Notes: a model not told the origin generated them from the letters alone. Counted from the stretch's first letter, positions 29,790 to 38,462 are shown. The stretch is 64,000 nt of DNA from Pontibacter sp. HSC-36F09 (GCF_024171605.1 NZ_JALKAA010000003.1:310001-374000), one strand, 5' to 3'. Numbers and translations are program-made.

Positions 29790-30428
29790 ATGAAAAAAGC
29801 ATCTACCCGAATAGCCTTAGGGCTTGCGCTCACTGCCACCCTGACGTATTGTAACCAGCCGGAACAGGAAAAAGAGCAGGAGACGTCTGCAGCACAAGAA
29901 AGCCATTCCGGGCATAATATGCAAGCCAGCGAGGGCTCCCGCATCATCGGGATGCAGGCAGAGGCGGACACACTGAAAGGCAGCCTGAAGGCGGAAGCCC
30001 ACGGCATGATCGGGGACGCCCACCTGACCATTGCCTACCATTCGCCTGCCGTGCGTGGACGCGTGATATGGGGCGGATTGGTGGCCTATGACCAGGTATG
30101 GGTAACGGGCGCGCATACTGCCACCAGCCTGATGACTGACAAGGACATCACGATAGGGGGAAAGGCACTGCCGGCAGGGAAGTATGCCCTGTTTACGATA
30201 CCGGGTGAGCAGGAGTGGACGATCATCATCAACAAAAACTGGGAGCAGCACCTGGCCGACGACTACAAGGAAGCAGAGGATGTGCTCCGATTTACCGTAA
30301 AGCCCGAACTGGCGCCCACCAAACAGGAAAGACTGCGCTATGAAATCATTTCAGGGGAGGAGGGTGCAGGCAGCATTCAGATTACCTGGGATATGCTGCG
30401 GGTGACGCTTCCGGTCACTCAGCGATAA
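29790..30428 (+). CDS. DUF2911-family lipoprotein
   Basis: A 212-residue protein with a lipobox-like LTATLTYCNQ near residue 21, a low-complexity acidic/His linker (ETSAAQESHSGHNMQ), then a DUF2911 domain: LTIAYHSPAVRGRVIWGGLV, WVTGAHTATSL and KALPAGKYALFTIPGEQEWTIIINK. The family is common in Bacteroidota and predicted to be secreted; its biochemical role is unknown. The HSGHNM linker resembles short copper-binding tails, which may be meaningful beside the copper genes. It is monocistronic with a clear terminator. Confidence 0.85.
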   Translation: MKKASTRIALGLALTATLTYCNQPEQEKEQETSAAQESHSGHNMQASEGSRIIGMQAEADTLKGSLKAEAHGMIGDAHLTIAYHSPAVRGRVIWGGLVAYDQVWVTGAHTATSLMTDKDITIGGKALPAGKYALFTIPGEQEWTIIINKNWEQHLADDYKEAEDVLRFTVKPELAPTKQERLRYEIISGEEGAGSIQITWDMLRVTLPVTQR

Positions 30429-30451
30429 GCATCCGGATCAGTATTAAATAT

Positions 30452-30483
30452 AAAAAGGACAGGCGTATACCTGTCCTTTTTTG
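30452..30483 (+). terminator. Terminator after DUF2911 gene
   Basis: Arms AAAAAGGACAGG and CCTGTCCTTTTT around CGTATA, with T-runs on the + side and A-runs on the other. It serves both convergent genes. Confidence 0.85.
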
Positions 30484-30504
30484 TTGCTGCATTTTTTGTA
30501 GCGT

Positions 30505-31776
30505 CTACTGCTTCGGCGTAATTTTCCAGAGCTCGCCGTTCTCCTGGTCGGTTACCAGGTATAGCGCACCGTCTGCTCCCTGGCGTACGTCACGCACCCG
30601 CTGCTCGCGGTCTTTGAGCAAGTGCTCTTCGCCCGTCACGCGGTTGTTCTCGATGCGAAGACGCACCAGCGCTTGTGCGCGGAGGCCACCCACAAACAGG
30701 TTACCCTTCCACTCCGGAAAAGCACTGCCTGTGTAAAACTGCGCTCCTGACGGGGCAATTACCGGGTCCCAGTAATAGACAGGATCTACAAATCCCTCTT
30801 TGGTGGTAACCGCGCCAGGGACAGGCTCCCCGGAGTATTCCTCCCCGAAAGTGACCGTAGGCCAGCCATAGTTCTTTCCTTTTTCGATCAGGTTCAGTTC
30901 GTCACCTCCCTGCGGGCCCATCTCCACGATCCAGAGCTGGCCCTGTCCGTTAAAGGCGGCAGCCTGCACGTTGCGGTGACCGGCAGTCCAGATCTCAGGC
31001 AGGTTGTTTTCTTTCTTTACAAACGGGTTGTCGTTTGGCACTTTACCGTCCGGCGCAATGCGGATGATCTTGCCCATGTGGCTGTTCATTTGCTGCGCCT
31101 GCGGACGAATCTCTATATCAGATCGCTCGCCCAGGGTGATGTACAGCATACCATCCGGTCCGAATGCCAGTCGGGAGCCGTAGTGCATCGTGCCATCGTA
31201 AGTGGGTTGTGCCTGGAAGATCACCTGCACGTTCTCCACACGCGTACGGTCTTCGGAAAGCACCCCGCGGGCTACGCTGGTGGCGTTGCCGCCCTGGCGT
31301 GGTTCGGTGTAGCTCCAGTAGATCATCCGGTCGGAGTCGAACTTGGGGCTGAGGGCCACGTCCAGCAAGCCGCCCTGACCGCGGGCGTCTACTTTCGGTA
31401 TACCTGTTATCGGGGTGCCAATCTGTCCGGTGGCCGACACTAGGCGCATCTGGCCGCCCTTTTCGGTTACCAGCAGGTTGCCATCCGGCAAGGGTTCCAC
31501 AGCCCAGGGCTTTTTAAGGTTCTTGGTGAGCACCTGCACGTCAATAGCCGTTTCAGATTTTATCTCACAGGCGCGGGTCTGGCCCTCGAAGGTAGGTTTC
31601 TGCTCCGGAGAGTTGGCGGTGCCCCTGTCAATTGGCTGGCAGTCTTCCTGCGGCGTGGTGGCTACGGGTTCCTGCGGGTCTTTGTCTTCCTGCTCGGTTG
31701 CCCTTTCTTCGCTGCAGGAAGCGCCCATGGTAGCCAAACCGATGGCACTCAGAAGGATGAGTCGGGATAGTTTCAT
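30505..31776 (-). CDS. PQQ-dependent sugar dehydrogenase (YliI/aldose dehydrogenase-like)
   Basis: A 423-residue lipoprotein (lipobox near TMGASCSEE) with a six-bladed GSDH propeller. Landmarks are LKKPWAVEPLPDGNLLVTEKGGQMRL, RGQGGLLDVALSPKF, IYWSYTEPR, SRLAFGPDGMLYITLGERS, GHRNVQAAAF and IVEMGPQGGDELNLIEKGKNYGWP. The His of GHRN, and the Gly-Gly-Asp-Glu segment, correspond to PQQ/Ca2+ site residues in soluble aldose dehydrogenases. It should oxidise aldose sugars in the periplasm using PQQ. No PQQ synthesis genes are in the window. The acidic region at 25-60 is a linker. Confidence 0.9.
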   Translation of the reverse strand: MKLSRLILLSAIGLATMGASCSEERATEQEDKDPQEPVATTPQEDCQPIDRGTANSPEQKPTFEGQTRACEIKSETAIDVQVLTKNLKKPWAVEPLPDGNLLVTEKGGQMRLVSATGQIGTPITGIPKVDARGQGGLLDVALSPKFDSDRMIYWSYTEPRQGGNATSVARGVLSEDRTRVENVQVIFQAQPTYDGTMHYGSRLAFGPDGMLYITLGERSDIEIRPQAQQMNSHMGKIIRIAPDGKVPNDNPFVKKENNLPEIWTAGHRNVQAAAFNGQGQLWIVEMGPQGGDELNLIEKGKNYGWPTVTFGEEYSGEPVPGAVTTKEGFVDPVYYWDPVIAPSGAQFYTGSAFPEWKGNLFVGGLRAQALVRLRIENNRVTGEEHLLKDREQRVRDVRQGADGALYLVTDQENGELWKITPKQ

Positions 31777-31865
31777 AGTATCTTATTTTTTGTGGTTGGT
31801 ATAAAGCGTTTAATCATTCGTTTTACTCCATTGTAACTAATTTGTTCGCAGCTGCCCGTAAACCA

Positions 31866-31896
31866 CAAAGCCGCACGGTTTGCAGGTGCGGCTTTG
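31866..31896 (-). terminator. Hairpin after PRC-barrel gene
   Basis: Perfect 11-bp arms CAAAGCCGCAC and GTGCGGCTTTG downstream of the PRC-barrel gene. The U-tract is weak, so termination is only probable. Confidence 0.5.
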
Positions 31897-31923
31897 CAGG
31901 TATAGCATACGGATAGGGCTGGC

Positions 31924-32640
31924 CTAAGAATCCAGCGCTCTTTTCTTGAGGAGAATGAATTCTTCCTCAGTAATCGAGCCGCGCTCACGCAGATTCTCCA
32001 GCCGCTCGATGGTGGTGATGGAATCTTCTACTGGCTTGCTGCGGTAGTCTCTGTTCTCGCTGCGGTCAGTTACACGTCTGGCTTGTGCATCACGGTCTGG
32101 AGTAGCATCGTGCACGGCATAGAAACGGTCCTCGTTAAACGACTCGTCGTTGTAAAAGTCCGGATTGATGCGGCGCGTCGTGGTGGTGTCGTGCTGCAGG
32201 GCATCGTCAAACTCAGACTTGTACTCGTTCTTGTCGTCGAAGGCGTCACGGTGGGCGCGGCGGAAGTTGTCACGCACGGCATATTCATAATCAGGCGAAA
32301 TTGGTCCGCCCGGATAGGCCGGGTAGGTGGCAATGCTTTTCGCATCAACAGAGGCCACGAAGATGTTCTTGCCTTTGCGGTCGAGGGCAGCTGCGCCAAT
32401 CGGTATGAGTAGGTAGGTATCACGGTCGCGGTCGAAGAAGCGGTGGTCTCCAAGCACGGAAAGGTAGCGTACTTTCATAGCGTCCATGTCCACCACCAAG
32501 TCTTTCACGTCGCCCAGTTTTTCGCCGTCGGCACCTACTACGCGCCAGCCTGTCACGTCGGTGTTGTTTTTGGCGACCTCGTAGTCTTTCAGCTCGCTCA
32601 GAGGCACCAGTCTTTCGTTTCTTAACTCGTTGTCGTTCAT
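31924..32640 (-). CDS. PRC-barrel / SHOCT-domain protein
   Basis: A 238-residue cytoplasmic protein. An N-terminal PRC-barrel (residues about 8-100) contains TGWRVVGADGEKLGDVKDLVVD and VRYLSVL. A charged, low-complexity middle has many Asp/Arg. A C-terminal SHOCT-like helix has RLENLRERGSITEEEFILLKKRAL. PRC-barrel proteins of this type are often stress-associated, but no reaction is known. A one-TM protein gene follows upstream by 9 bp, suggesting co-transcription. Confidence 0.85.
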   Translation of the reverse strand: MNDNELRNERLVPLSELKDYEVAKNNTDVTGWRVVGADGEKLGDVKDLVVDMDAMKVRYLSVLGDHRFFDRDRDTYLLIPIGAAALDRKGKNIFVASVDAKSIATYPAYPGGPISPDYEYAVRDNFRRAHRDAFDDKNEYKSEFDDALQHDTTTTRRINPDFYNDESFNEDRFYAVHDATPDRDAQARRVTDRSENRDYRSKPVEDSITTIERLENLRERGSITEEEFILLKKRALDS

Positions 32641-32649
32641 AAGTTCAGT

Positions 32650-32844
32650 TTAAGTGCGTATCAAATCAGGCGTCAGTTCAGGGCTTGGCGCAGGCAACAG
32701 CGTGCTGAAAGCGGCAAGCGCCTGGACTTGTCCGTCCTTCAGAAACAGTTCATAGACAGCCCAGCCCAGCAGGAGTAGTATCACGACCAGCAGGATCCAG
32801 GGCCACACGGGTTTTTCCTTTTTTTCGATGTGTATCTCAGCCAT
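32650..32844 (-). CDS. Small single-pass membrane protein
   Basis: A 64-residue protein: a charged N-terminus (MAEIHIEKKEKPVWP), one strong transmembrane helix (WILLVVILLLLGWAVYELFL, residues 15-34) and a Pro/Thr-rich periplasmic or cytoplasmic tail. It lies 9 bp upstream of the PRC-barrel gene. No known family is recognised. The helix and tight spacing support a real gene. Confidence 0.65.
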   Translation of the reverse strand: MAEIHIEKKEKPVWPWILLVVILLLLGWAVYELFLKDGQVQALAAFSTLLPAPSPELTPDLIRT

Positions 32845-32982
32845 TTTGCGTTTTTATTTTTTCCATAGTTTTATCAGTTCACCTGCCCCTGAAACTTGTG
32901 CGCAGGGTGGTGTTTTGCTTAATACGCTGTTGCAGAGATGATTGTTAAAAAGGTGCCCGCCTACCCTGTGTAGAGGGAGTAT

Positions 32983-33396
32983 TTAAGTAAGATTCTGTTT
33001 GCTGAGCCACTCTAGGGCATCCATCATGTGCCAGAAAAACCTTACCTCAGGTGTCTGGTTGCTGGCCTCTATTGGTTCCAGTAACGCTTCCTCAGGTGGC
33101 AGCACGTAGGCAATGTAGCTGATGCCTTCTTCAACCAGCCCTTCCATATCCCAGTCAGACCACATCAGGTAATCGGCCGGCCCCTGGTGAAATTCCTGCA
33201 CATCGTTTAGTATAGAGCGACAAGGGTATTTACGGATCACTTTTCTGAGCCCTATTGCCACATCCTTTATACCCTCCCTGGTTGCGGTATCTTTCCAGAT
33301 AAGCTGGACCATTTTCCGCGATCTGAAGTAGCGGATGGTGCAGTATCGCTGGCCGAGACTGTTCCAGTAGTGTTTGAATGGTTTTAACGTGTACAT
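32983..33396 (-). CDS. Hypothetical protein, STAS-like
   Basis: A 137-residue protein without signal peptide. The alternating beta-alpha pattern (YCTIRYFRSRKMVQLIWKD, IKDVAIGLRKVIRKYPCRSILNDVQEF, YIAYVLPPEEA) resembles STAS/SpoIIAA-like domains found in many Bacteroidota, but no diagnostic Ser/Thr motif is evident. Function unknown. The start ATG is at 33396 in an AT-rich leader. Confidence 0.65.
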   Translation of the reverse strand: MYTLKPFKHYWNSLGQRYCTIRYFRSRKMVQLIWKDTATREGIKDVAIGLRKVIRKYPCRSILNDVQEFHQGPADYLMWSDWDMEGLVEEGISYIAYVLPPEEALLEPIEASNQTPEVRFFWHMMDALEWLSKQNLT

Positions 33397-34389
33397 TTTA
33401 TGGATGCTTGTAAGTGTAGGTTTATTTTCAATTAGATAGCGTGCTGTTTTATCTAGTACGTACTTGTGGTAGCCTTTCTGACAAACTTTATTTTTTATAC
33501 CGGAGGCCGGATGCTAAATGTTGCCACGGAGGGAGTGGATAACCGAGTGAGTGAGAGACTGTATCTAATACGTTGCGTCAGGTAATTGACCACAGTCGAT
33601 CACTGATCAGATACGGTATCAGATTTCTTCGCTAGTGCGAGCTTGTAGCTCGTGCTGGAATTAATAGCTTACTTTGCTTTGTAGCGGCGGCTGTTGCAGG
33701 TATAGCAGATGCGCAAATGCATAGCTGGCTTTTGCCCTGGCCGGGCGGGCCCTACTTTTTTCCTTGATGAAAAAATCGAGGGCCCCTACCCCCAGTAGGC
33801 AAAAAGATCAAGACGCTCCAAATCGAGGGGCCCTACCCCCACTCGCTGAACGCTCAAACAGTGGAGCGTCAATTGGTGCACCTGGCTAATGCTATAACTT
33901 CGTAGTTTCAGTGCAAGTTAGTCTTCCTATACCTGCCAGTGTTGCGTGTCATTGTGAGTCAGTTTCTACAAAGCTTATACCTTGAGATGGCAGTTACAGG
34001 CTCCCTCCTTAGACAATGAGGGGCAGGGGTGGTTGGAACCGGTATAGAAAGAGAACTGCAACAGCTATAACATTTGTACCTTTAAAGGAGCAGCTTCACA
34101 AATTCCCCTCTTGAGAGGGGCAGGGGTGTGTTATAATAACTGCCTATCCTCCCTTCAACCAAGATCCTTTCTGGGTGACACGTGGGAAAGCACTAGCGGC
34201 GAAAGTTTCCCTTCGGGTAGGAGCCCTCGACAAAGAACGGGGCAGGGCTGCCATTAGCCGGTATAACTGAAGAACTGCCGCCGCTGCCGCTGGTCTGTGA
34301 CGTGCAGCCGTCACGCAGCTTGACTTCAAAATTGAAACTAATCGAGACTGGGGTGGGGCAGGCCTTGTTTAATATCGGTATATTGCAAC
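33397..34389. other. Long gene-free spacer holding dispersed repeat R1
   Basis: About 1 kb without a convincing gene. The central part is repeat copy R1 (see the repeat entry). The flanks contain AGGTATAG words and stop-rich sequence only. Confidence 0.6.
33741..34170 (+). repeat. Dispersed modular intergenic repeat, copy R1
   Basis: The same block order is found at 35610-36125 (R2) and, inverted, at 52960-53345 (R3): GGGCCCTACTTTTTTCCTTG..., a stem of variable sequence around CTCGCTGAACGCTCAAAC, GCAAGTTAG...CTATACCTGCCAGTG, and GGGGCAGGGGTGGTTGG. It then ends with TCCCTTCAACCAAG. R1 carries two 19-bp copies of a GAGGGCCCCTACCCCC-like module at 33776-33794 and 33823-33841. Removal of either would restore the R2 layout. 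Confidence 0.85.
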
Positions 34390-34764
34390 GTGCACTACGC
34401 TGTCAAAAATATAGTCTTTGCGCTCTCGCTCTTTTTTGCTTTCTACGGAATGCAGACCAGGGCGGCGATGGAGATGCGGGCCCAATCGGTAAAGGAATGG
34501 GCCACGCAGGGCGAACCCTCTCATTTTGACAAAGGCAAACTTGGAAGCACGTCGGGACTCCTCCAGCCGGAAGAGCAACTGCGCTTAGGGCAGCCAAGGC
34601 CTTCGGCACCTCTCAAGCAGGCGTTCCCGGGACTGGCCGCCTTGATCTTGACACAGGAGTTCAGGCTGCAGCTGAAGGCGGTGCACTACCTGCAACGGGC
34701 CCGGTATTTTAGTCCCGGCCTCACCATCCGCGACATCATTTTCCCGTTCCACTACTTCTGGTAG
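34390..34764 (+). CDS. Hypothetical protein with N-terminal hydrophobic segment
   Basis: A 124-residue frame starting at GTG, with a signal-peptide-like MHYAVKNIVFALSLFFAFYG start, codon use like neighbouring genes and an aromatic end (FPFHYFW). No known domain. It overlaps, tail against tail, a minus-strand frame with a membrane-helix start (34585-34866). Only one of the two is likely expressed; this one has the better coding pattern over its whole length. Confidence 0.5.
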   Translation: MHYAVKNIVFALSLFFAFYGMQTRAAMEMRAQSVKEWATQGEPSHFDKGKLGSTSGLLQPEEQLRLGQPRPSAPLKQAFPGLAALILTQEFRLQLKAVHYLQRARYFSPGLTIRDIIFPFHYFW

Positions 34765-34866
34765 TTTCTTTTCTTTTTTAGCGATCAGCAGAGCATAAGC
34801 CCCACTGATCAACACCATCAGGTATGAAGCGGTTAATGCACCGGCAGGCATACCTGTACCTATCAT
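34585..34866 (-). CDS. Doubtful small membrane protein (overlaps opposite frame)
   Basis: A 93-residue minus-strand frame. The first 34 codons (outside the opposite ORF) encode a plausible TM helix (GALTASYLMVLISGAYALLIA) followed by KKEKK. The remainder overlaps the plus-strand frame and looks less protein-like. It may be a real short gene, a truncated remnant or a chance frame. Confidence 0.3.
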   Translation of the reverse strand: MIGTGMPAGALTASYLMVLISGAYALLIAKKEKKLPEVVERENDVADGEAGTKIPGPLQVVHRLQLQPELLCQDQGGQSRERLLERCRRPWLP

Positions 34867-34894
34867 TTTACATTATATAAAAAAGAAAAGAAAA

Positions 34895-35392
34895 ATGGAT
34901 ACATCAACCATCCTCATGGTCATAGTGACTTTAGCCCTGTTTGTGGTTCCTGCTATTTACATACAGCGCAGGCAAAAGTCGAAGTTAAACATAGCAAAAC
35001 AGCCTTTTATAGAGGCCGCAAACCGGCAGGGGCTGCAACTGGGCGAGCATGATTTCTGGAACGAGAAGTACGGCATCGGTCTCGACGAGGCCAATAACCG
35101 CCTGTATTTCTGGCACAAAGAGGATAACGATCCGCAGGAGACAATCCTGGACCTGGGTTCTGTCAAGCAAAGCGTTGTAGAAAATGCGCACCGCGATGTG
35201 AACGGCAACCGCATCATCGACGCGGTCGGGCTGCGCATCGCCTTTTACGGGGCGAAAGCGACCAGCGTATACCTGCCGTTCTATGTTACGAAAGACATCA
35301 TGATGCTGAAAGGCGAGCTGCAGCTTGCTGAGAAATGGAATGCGATCATTCAGAAGAGGATCGTGCAGACTCCGCAGGCCGTGAAGGTATAA
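34895..35392 (+). CDS. Membrane-anchored hypothetical protein
   Basis: A 165-residue protein with a single N-terminal TM helix (ILMVIVTLALFVVPAIYI) followed by a basic RRQKSK stop-transfer sequence and a soluble cytoplasmic domain of about 135 residues (alternating beta strands, for example NRLYFWHKED and IAFYGAKATSVYLPFYV). No motif recognised. The ATG follows an A-rich leader typical of well-translated Bacteroidota genes. Function unknown. Confidence 0.7.
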   Translation: MDTSTILMVIVTLALFVVPAIYIQRRQKSKLNIAKQPFIEAANRQGLQLGEHDFWNEKYGIGLDEANNRLYFWHKEDNDPQETILDLGSVKQSVVENAHRDVNGNRIIDAVGLRIAFYGAKATSVYLPFYVTKDIMMLKGELQLAEKWNAIIQKRIVQTPQAVKV

Positions 35393-35508
35393 GTTTGAGT
35401 TTTCAATACAACCCTGGCCCTCCCCATAACGGGGGAGGGTGTTCAGGGACTTCAAAGTATCATTTTATTGTATGGTTTTGGCGCAAGCGTACATGCTAGT
35501 GTCAGTAA

Positions 35509-35540
35509 AAGAAAAGGGGCTAATGGCCCCTTTTCTTTTT
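35509..35540 (+). terminator. Strong hairpin terminator
   Basis: Arms AAGAAAAGGGGC and GCCCCTTTTCTT with a TAATG loop and following Ts, about 115 bp past the membrane-anchored gene. Confidence 0.85.
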
Positions 35541-35609
35541 GTTAATTTTATAGGTGTAGCTACGGCTGTTTCAGGTATAGCAAACAGTGTTGTGTTATAG
35601 CTTCGCCTG

Positions 35610-36125
35610 TGCGGCGGGCACCTACTTTTTTCCTTGATGAAAAAAGTAGGCAAAAAAATCAAGACGATTTTAAACTCGCTGATCGCTCAAACACAAAATC
35701 GTCGCTTGTGCACATGGCTGAGGCTATACCTTCGTAGCACACACCACTGGCAAGTTAGCCTTGCTATACCTGCCAGTGGTGTGTGCTACGACGCTTATAC
35801 CTAAAAATTGGGTAGCGGCGGACTCCCCTCCTTAGACAAGGAGGGGTAGGGGTGGTTGGACCCGGTATGGCAATAGATGCTACAGAGCTTTACCTGAATA
35901 TGGGCAAAATCCGAAAAGTCCCCCTTCGAAGGGGGCAGGGGGATGTCAATCGTGCACCTCTCCTTCCCCTGTTCTTAGGGGAAGGCCGGGATGGGGTAAT
36001 CAACTACAACGCTTATACCTACTAATTAGTAGAGGTGGCAATTCCCCTCTGGGGGAAGGGGCCCTCTTTGAAGAGAGGGGCAGGGGGTGTGTTATAGCCA
36101 TCTACCTGCCTCCCTTCAACCAAGC
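35610..36125 (+). repeat. Dispersed modular intergenic repeat, copy R2
   Basis: The most complete copy, filling almost the whole spacer between 35393 and 36188. Parts are a 12-bp-arm hairpin (35621-35650), a GACGATTTT/AAAATCGTC stem (35663-35703) around CTCGCTGATCGCTCAAAC, a 20-bp perfect palindrome (arms 35733-35752 and 35771-35790), CTCCCC...GGGGTAGGGGTGGTTGG, and a CCCCCTTCGAAGGGGG hairpin. A further TCCCCTCT...AGAGGGG hairpin has one GGGGGAAGGGGCCCTCT module (36051-36067) in its loop. No reading frame is present. Confidence 0.88.
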
Positions 36126-36188
36126 TTCAATCAGGAAAACAGGTAGGAGAACAGCAGCAGAAAATCCACTTGACAACAAATACTAACC

Positions 36189-36641
36189 CTACACACCAAA
36201 TTGGTTTAAGTGGTGGTCGAGGTGTTTGTAGAACATGTTGTTCCACTCCTGGCTGGTGAGCGGGCCGAAGGAATGGGAGTCAAGGCCTTCGAAATGCGCG
36301 GCTCCCAGGGTTTCTGTCTGGCGTATGTACTGCAGGAGGCGTTCTTTCTCGGTTGCAAAGTCTTTGTCGCTCTTCATCTTGAGCTGTGGCGCGGTGGCGC
36401 TGTTTTGCTTGTAAGGTTTTTCGTTGACTACCGTGTTTTTCAAAAGCAGTCGCAGGATGGTCCGCTTGAAGGCGTTGGGCTTAGGGTGCTTGTCTTCATA
36501 AGCCATCTCGTAGATGACGTTGCAGTGGGCGAGCATCTGGGCGGCGTTCATTTTTCCCCACAGTTGTTTTGTGTCAGGTGCAAGCTTGTTGATGCGCTGG
36601 GTAAGTGCTGCTGTAGTAGTTGAGGTGAAGAGGTTCTCCAT
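36189..36641 (-). CDS. DUF1569 / DinB-like protein
   Basis: A 150-residue helical protein with KLWGKMNAAQMLAHCNVIYEMAY-type sequence (here QLWGKMNAAQMLAHCN), AFKRTILRLLLKNTVV and the end MFYKHLDHHLNQFGV. Histidines at AHCN and KHLDHHLNQFG match the metal-ligand positions of DinB-like four-helix bundles and the DUF1569 family common in Bacteroidota. Enzymatic activity is not established. It sits right after repeat R2. Confidence 0.85.
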   Translation of the reverse strand: MENLFTSTTTAALTQRINKLAPDTKQLWGKMNAAQMLAHCNVIYEMAYEDKHPKPNAFKRTILRLLLKNTVVNEKPYKQNSATAPQLKMKSDKDFATEKERLLQYIRQTETLGAAHFEGLDSHSFGPLTSQEWNNMFYKHLDHHLNQFGV

Positions 36642-36828
36642 GGGTTAAGTGTTTGAGGTGAAAGTACAGGTTTCCGAATGCCTCAAGATACACTTTACAG
36701 CAGGTATATCAGCGCCTGCACCTGGTTTATTCATTGGAATCAGGAGGCAAAAGAAAGCTGTTGCCTGCTGAGGTATACCTGAAAAGGGAGAAGGAACAAC
36801 AAAGCCCCTGGGGCTTGGTGCTTTCTCC

Positions 36829-37236
36829 TCAGGCCTTCACCTTTGCCTCTTTCTCTGGCAGCGGATGCCGGTAAAGCGTGAGGCCGAACCAGGCGGCCAG
36901 GCCGGCATAGATGGCGCAGAAAATCCAGAGGATGAAGGGCTGCTCCGGGTAGCGGAACAGGAACTTGAGCATGGCCATCGCGCCAATGAAAAAATGGGTG
37001 AAGTTGGCGATGCAGATCGGGCGGTTGTAGATGCCGCCGATCAGGCTGCCTTTGGCCATCCAGTTGAGCATGGCAAAACCCAGGTATAGCGCTCCCAGCA
37101 CTTGCAGCAGCAGCACAACAAGCAGATCCGGCTCCGAGCCCAGGTATACCGCTAACTCTTCGGGCAGAAAGGTAAAGGCTATACCTAGCACGGCCAGTAA
37201 AGCGGCGCTAAAGGTCATCATGATTCTGGTTTGCAT
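36829..37236 (-). CDS. Four-TM hypothetical membrane protein
   Basis: A 135-residue protein with four hydrophobic helices (about 7-24, 39-60, 75-92, 100-122) and a short basic C-terminus (PEKEAKVKA). It belongs to the broad class of small four-helix integral membrane proteins, but no specific motif is visible. Monocistronic. Function unknown. Confidence 0.75.
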   Translation of the reverse strand: MQTRIMMTFSAALLAVLGIAFTFLPEELAVYLGSEPDLLVVLLLQVLGALYLGFAMLNWMAKGSLIGGIYNRPICIANFTHFFIGAMAMLKFLFRYPEQPFILWIFCAIYAGLAAWFGLTLYRHPLPEKEAKVKA

Positions 37237-37274
37237 AAGTTATTCGTCGGTTTAAGTGTATGATTAGTTCGTGT

Positions 37275-37565
37275 TTATTTAAGCAATTCATGAAGTGAAA
37301 AACTGACAATCTCCTCATCCAACCACATCGTTTCACCTGGTTTTATCGCTTCTTTGGAATAGCCATGGTGAGAGTCGAATACTTCACCTATCTTCCAGTA
37401 GTTCTAGCATTTACAGCACTTAAAAATAGTCAGTTTCAAATGCCCGCCTATCCATTTCTCGGTTTTTAAAACCTTCATTTCCTGTAGCAACCAACCTTCG
37501 CAGGTCAGTCGCCTGATCCTATCCTGGCCAGGCTCAAAATTGCAATATGGCTGTTTAACCGGCAT
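37275..37565 (-). pseudogene. Small cysteine-rich gene with in-frame TAG stop
   Basis: This is a 97-codon frame from ATG (37565) to TAA (37275) interrupted by one TAG at codon 54 (37404-37406). Upstream of the stop: MPVKQPYCNFEPGQDRIRRL... IFKCCKC. Downstream: NYWKIGEVFDSHHGYSKEA and a KPGETMWLDEEIVSFSLHELLK end in the same frame. Four cysteines (YCNF, LTCEG, KCCKC) suggest a zinc-ribbon-like protein. The unbroken frame either side, with plausible protein composition, argues for a recently broken gene in an otherwise gene-free 595-base spacer. No homologue recognised. Confidence 0.6.
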
Positions 37566-37831
37566 TGATTTATCTTGAAATTCAGTTTTGTTATTGTCTT
37601 AAAAGCTTCCCCGCTCTTTCTGATTCATAATCCGCATGGTAAAGGCCGTTATTCAGGCTTAACTGACAGGTGGCGAACCCGGGATAACAATTGCTGTACG
37701 TCTGGCAGGCTATACCTGCTTTTTAGGTTGCTGCTGCCGTTGTCTGTATAATGTCGCGGTCGCTCGACGCGCGCTGGTATGGTAGCTGCAGTTAAGCGTG
37801 GTATCTTAGCACTGAAAATTATCTCACCCTA

Positions 37832-38098
37832 ATGAAGAAATTACTTTATCTAGCCCTCGCTTTTAGCGCCGTATCCTGCTCCTCAGACAATAACCTGGAA
37901 GACACCTTTTACAACGTAGTAGAATCCGGTGCCTCGATGGTCATTGACTCGCTGCACCATACCGCCAACAAGGAGCTGGAACGCTACACCGGCATCGACT
38001 CGCTGGCCAACAAGATCGGTGCGGCCGATACCATTAACGTGGAGCGCGAAATAGAGCGCGGCGTTAAGCGTAGGATTATCGAAGAACTGTCCAAGTAA
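37832..38098 (+). CDS. Small lipoprotein
   Basis: An 88-residue protein with a classical lipobox (AFSAVSCSSD, Cys17) and an acidic/amphipathic helical remainder (VINVEREIERGVKRRIIEELSK-like end). It would be lipid-anchored in the envelope. No family recognised. ATG start with an AT-rich leader. The 364-base spacer that follows leads into the DUF559 element. Confidence 0.7.
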   Translation: MKKLLYLALAFSAVSCSSDNNLEDTFYNVVESGASMVIDSLHHTANKELERYTGIDSLANKIGAADTINVEREIERGVKRRIIEELSK

Positions 38099-38333
38099 AG
38101 GAGCGCTATACCTGCGTTCCACCACTTTTCTCCGCTTCGCCTATACCTGCTCTCTCGGGTTTGAAAATCCGGGAGAATAGGTTTTGTAATATAAACAAAT
38201 ACATTTGTATTTTGCTTTATTCCGGATTGTGTGTTGCTGTTATTTTAGGTATAGCGGTGTGAAGTAGGGGCTGTAAAGTGATTTTGAGTTAGCTATACCT
38301 ATACCTTTCTTATATCTGTACCGGATCTTTTAC

Positions 38334-38420
38334 CTATACCTGTACCGGGTCCAACCACCCCTGCCCCTCCTTGTCTTTTTAGAGGGCCCCTACCCCCAGG
38401 AGGGGAGTTTTTCTTACTAC
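38334..38420 (+). repeat. Left inverted repeat of the DUF559 element
   Basis: An 87-bp arm that matches the reverse complement of 38908-38994 with only three mismatches. It starts with CTATACCT, then CCGGGTCCAACCACCCCTGC, a GAGGGCCCCTACCCCC module (38381-38398) and GAGGGGAGTTTTTC. Weaker similarity continues inward through GCGTTCTAGCGTTTA. Confidence 0.9.
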
Positions 38421-38462
38421 ATCAGCGTTCTAGCGTTTACTTGCTTGCTTACTTATTGCTTT

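Noticed and set aside
33700..36180. CRISPR-like appearance of repeated GC-rich words
   Set aside because: Repeats are not direct with regular spacers; they are palindromic modules in varied order, and no cas genes are near.
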